Positions 5,297-5,313 of a DNA stretch of 5,313 nt are shown here, in pieces. Under the pieces are notes generated by a model. The model ran no database searches. It was not told where the DNA came from and saw only the letters and a program-made list of their open reading frames with translations. The number at the start of each line of letters is the position of its first letter. The stretch's first letter is position 1. The position numbers and the translations under genes were made by a program. This stretch comes from Candidatus Zixiibacteriota bacterium. Lineage in GTDB: Bacteria > Zixibacteria > MSB-5A5 > SM1-73. The stretch lies in assembly GCA_022866585.1 (NCBI GenBank), contig JALHUP010000053.1, forward strand, positions 1-5,313. Direction: 5' to 3'.

Positions 5297-5313
5297 TTGG
5301 CTGAAGAACAAAA
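5297..5313 (+). CDS. Start of an unidentified gene, cut by the right edge
   Basis: TTG at 5297 opens a frame reading M-A-E-E-Q and then runs off the window. The SD GAGGT (5286-5290) sits 6 bases upstream, a good spacing, and a TATAAT box lies just before it. TTG followed by GCT GAA GAA is a common style of gene start. Five codons are too few to suggest a product. Confidence 0.5.

Overview
The window is bacterial and carries a nitrogen-assimilation and redox locus, all on the + strand. It looks like an anaerobe of moderate G+C content: family-1 glutamate dehydrogenases (GDH), a NuoG/HydA-type multi-cluster ferredoxin protein and a stand-alone FMN-binding glutamate synthase domain. Dispersed TCGA-rich and REP-like repeats in the gaps would fit an uncultured candidate-phylum genome, but the taxonomy is a guess; no marker gene is present.

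Layout. (a) 2-448 is the C-terminal third of a first GDH, cut by the window edge and closed by a strong hairpin terminator. (b) A sigma70-like promoter (TTGACA, 16 nt, TATATT) drives a second, complete GDH. Its start is best placed at the ATG at 685, behind a good Shine-Dalgarno (SD) sequence. The two GDHs are about half identical over the shared C-terminal part and have separate signals, so they are tandem paralogues rather than one broken gene. (c) After a second terminator (2092-2120) comes a 2Fe-2S/2[4Fe-4S] ferredoxin-like gene whose 5' end is missing. The frame encodes the 2Fe-2S cysteine region from about 2156, but no ATG, GTG or TTG occurs in frame before 2216, and the N-terminal strands of the fold are absent. 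Its C-terminus is an unusual tail with nine extra cysteines. (d) A TCGA-rich repeat fills the gap to an intact 527-residue FMN-binding glutamate synthase-family gene with its own SD and a strong terminator. (e) About 800 bases without a convincing gene follow. They hold a second, inverted copy of the same repeat inside a roughly 302-bp inverted-repeat-bounded element, then a REP-like three-way-junction palindrome. (f) The first codons of a new gene begin at the right edge.

How it fits together. GDH interconverts glutamate and 2-oxoglutarate plus ammonium. The glutamate synthase-type protein and the ferredoxin-like protein would be natural partners for electron delivery to FMN. The ferredoxin gene may however be a decaying remnant, and no glutaminase (GltB1-type) or GltD-like partner is visible here.

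The points most worth a second look are the headless ferredoxin gene behind a terminator, its cysteine-rich tail, the inverted dispersed repeat pair, the MITE-like element, and the three-way-junction repeat. No clearly new multi-gene system was found.
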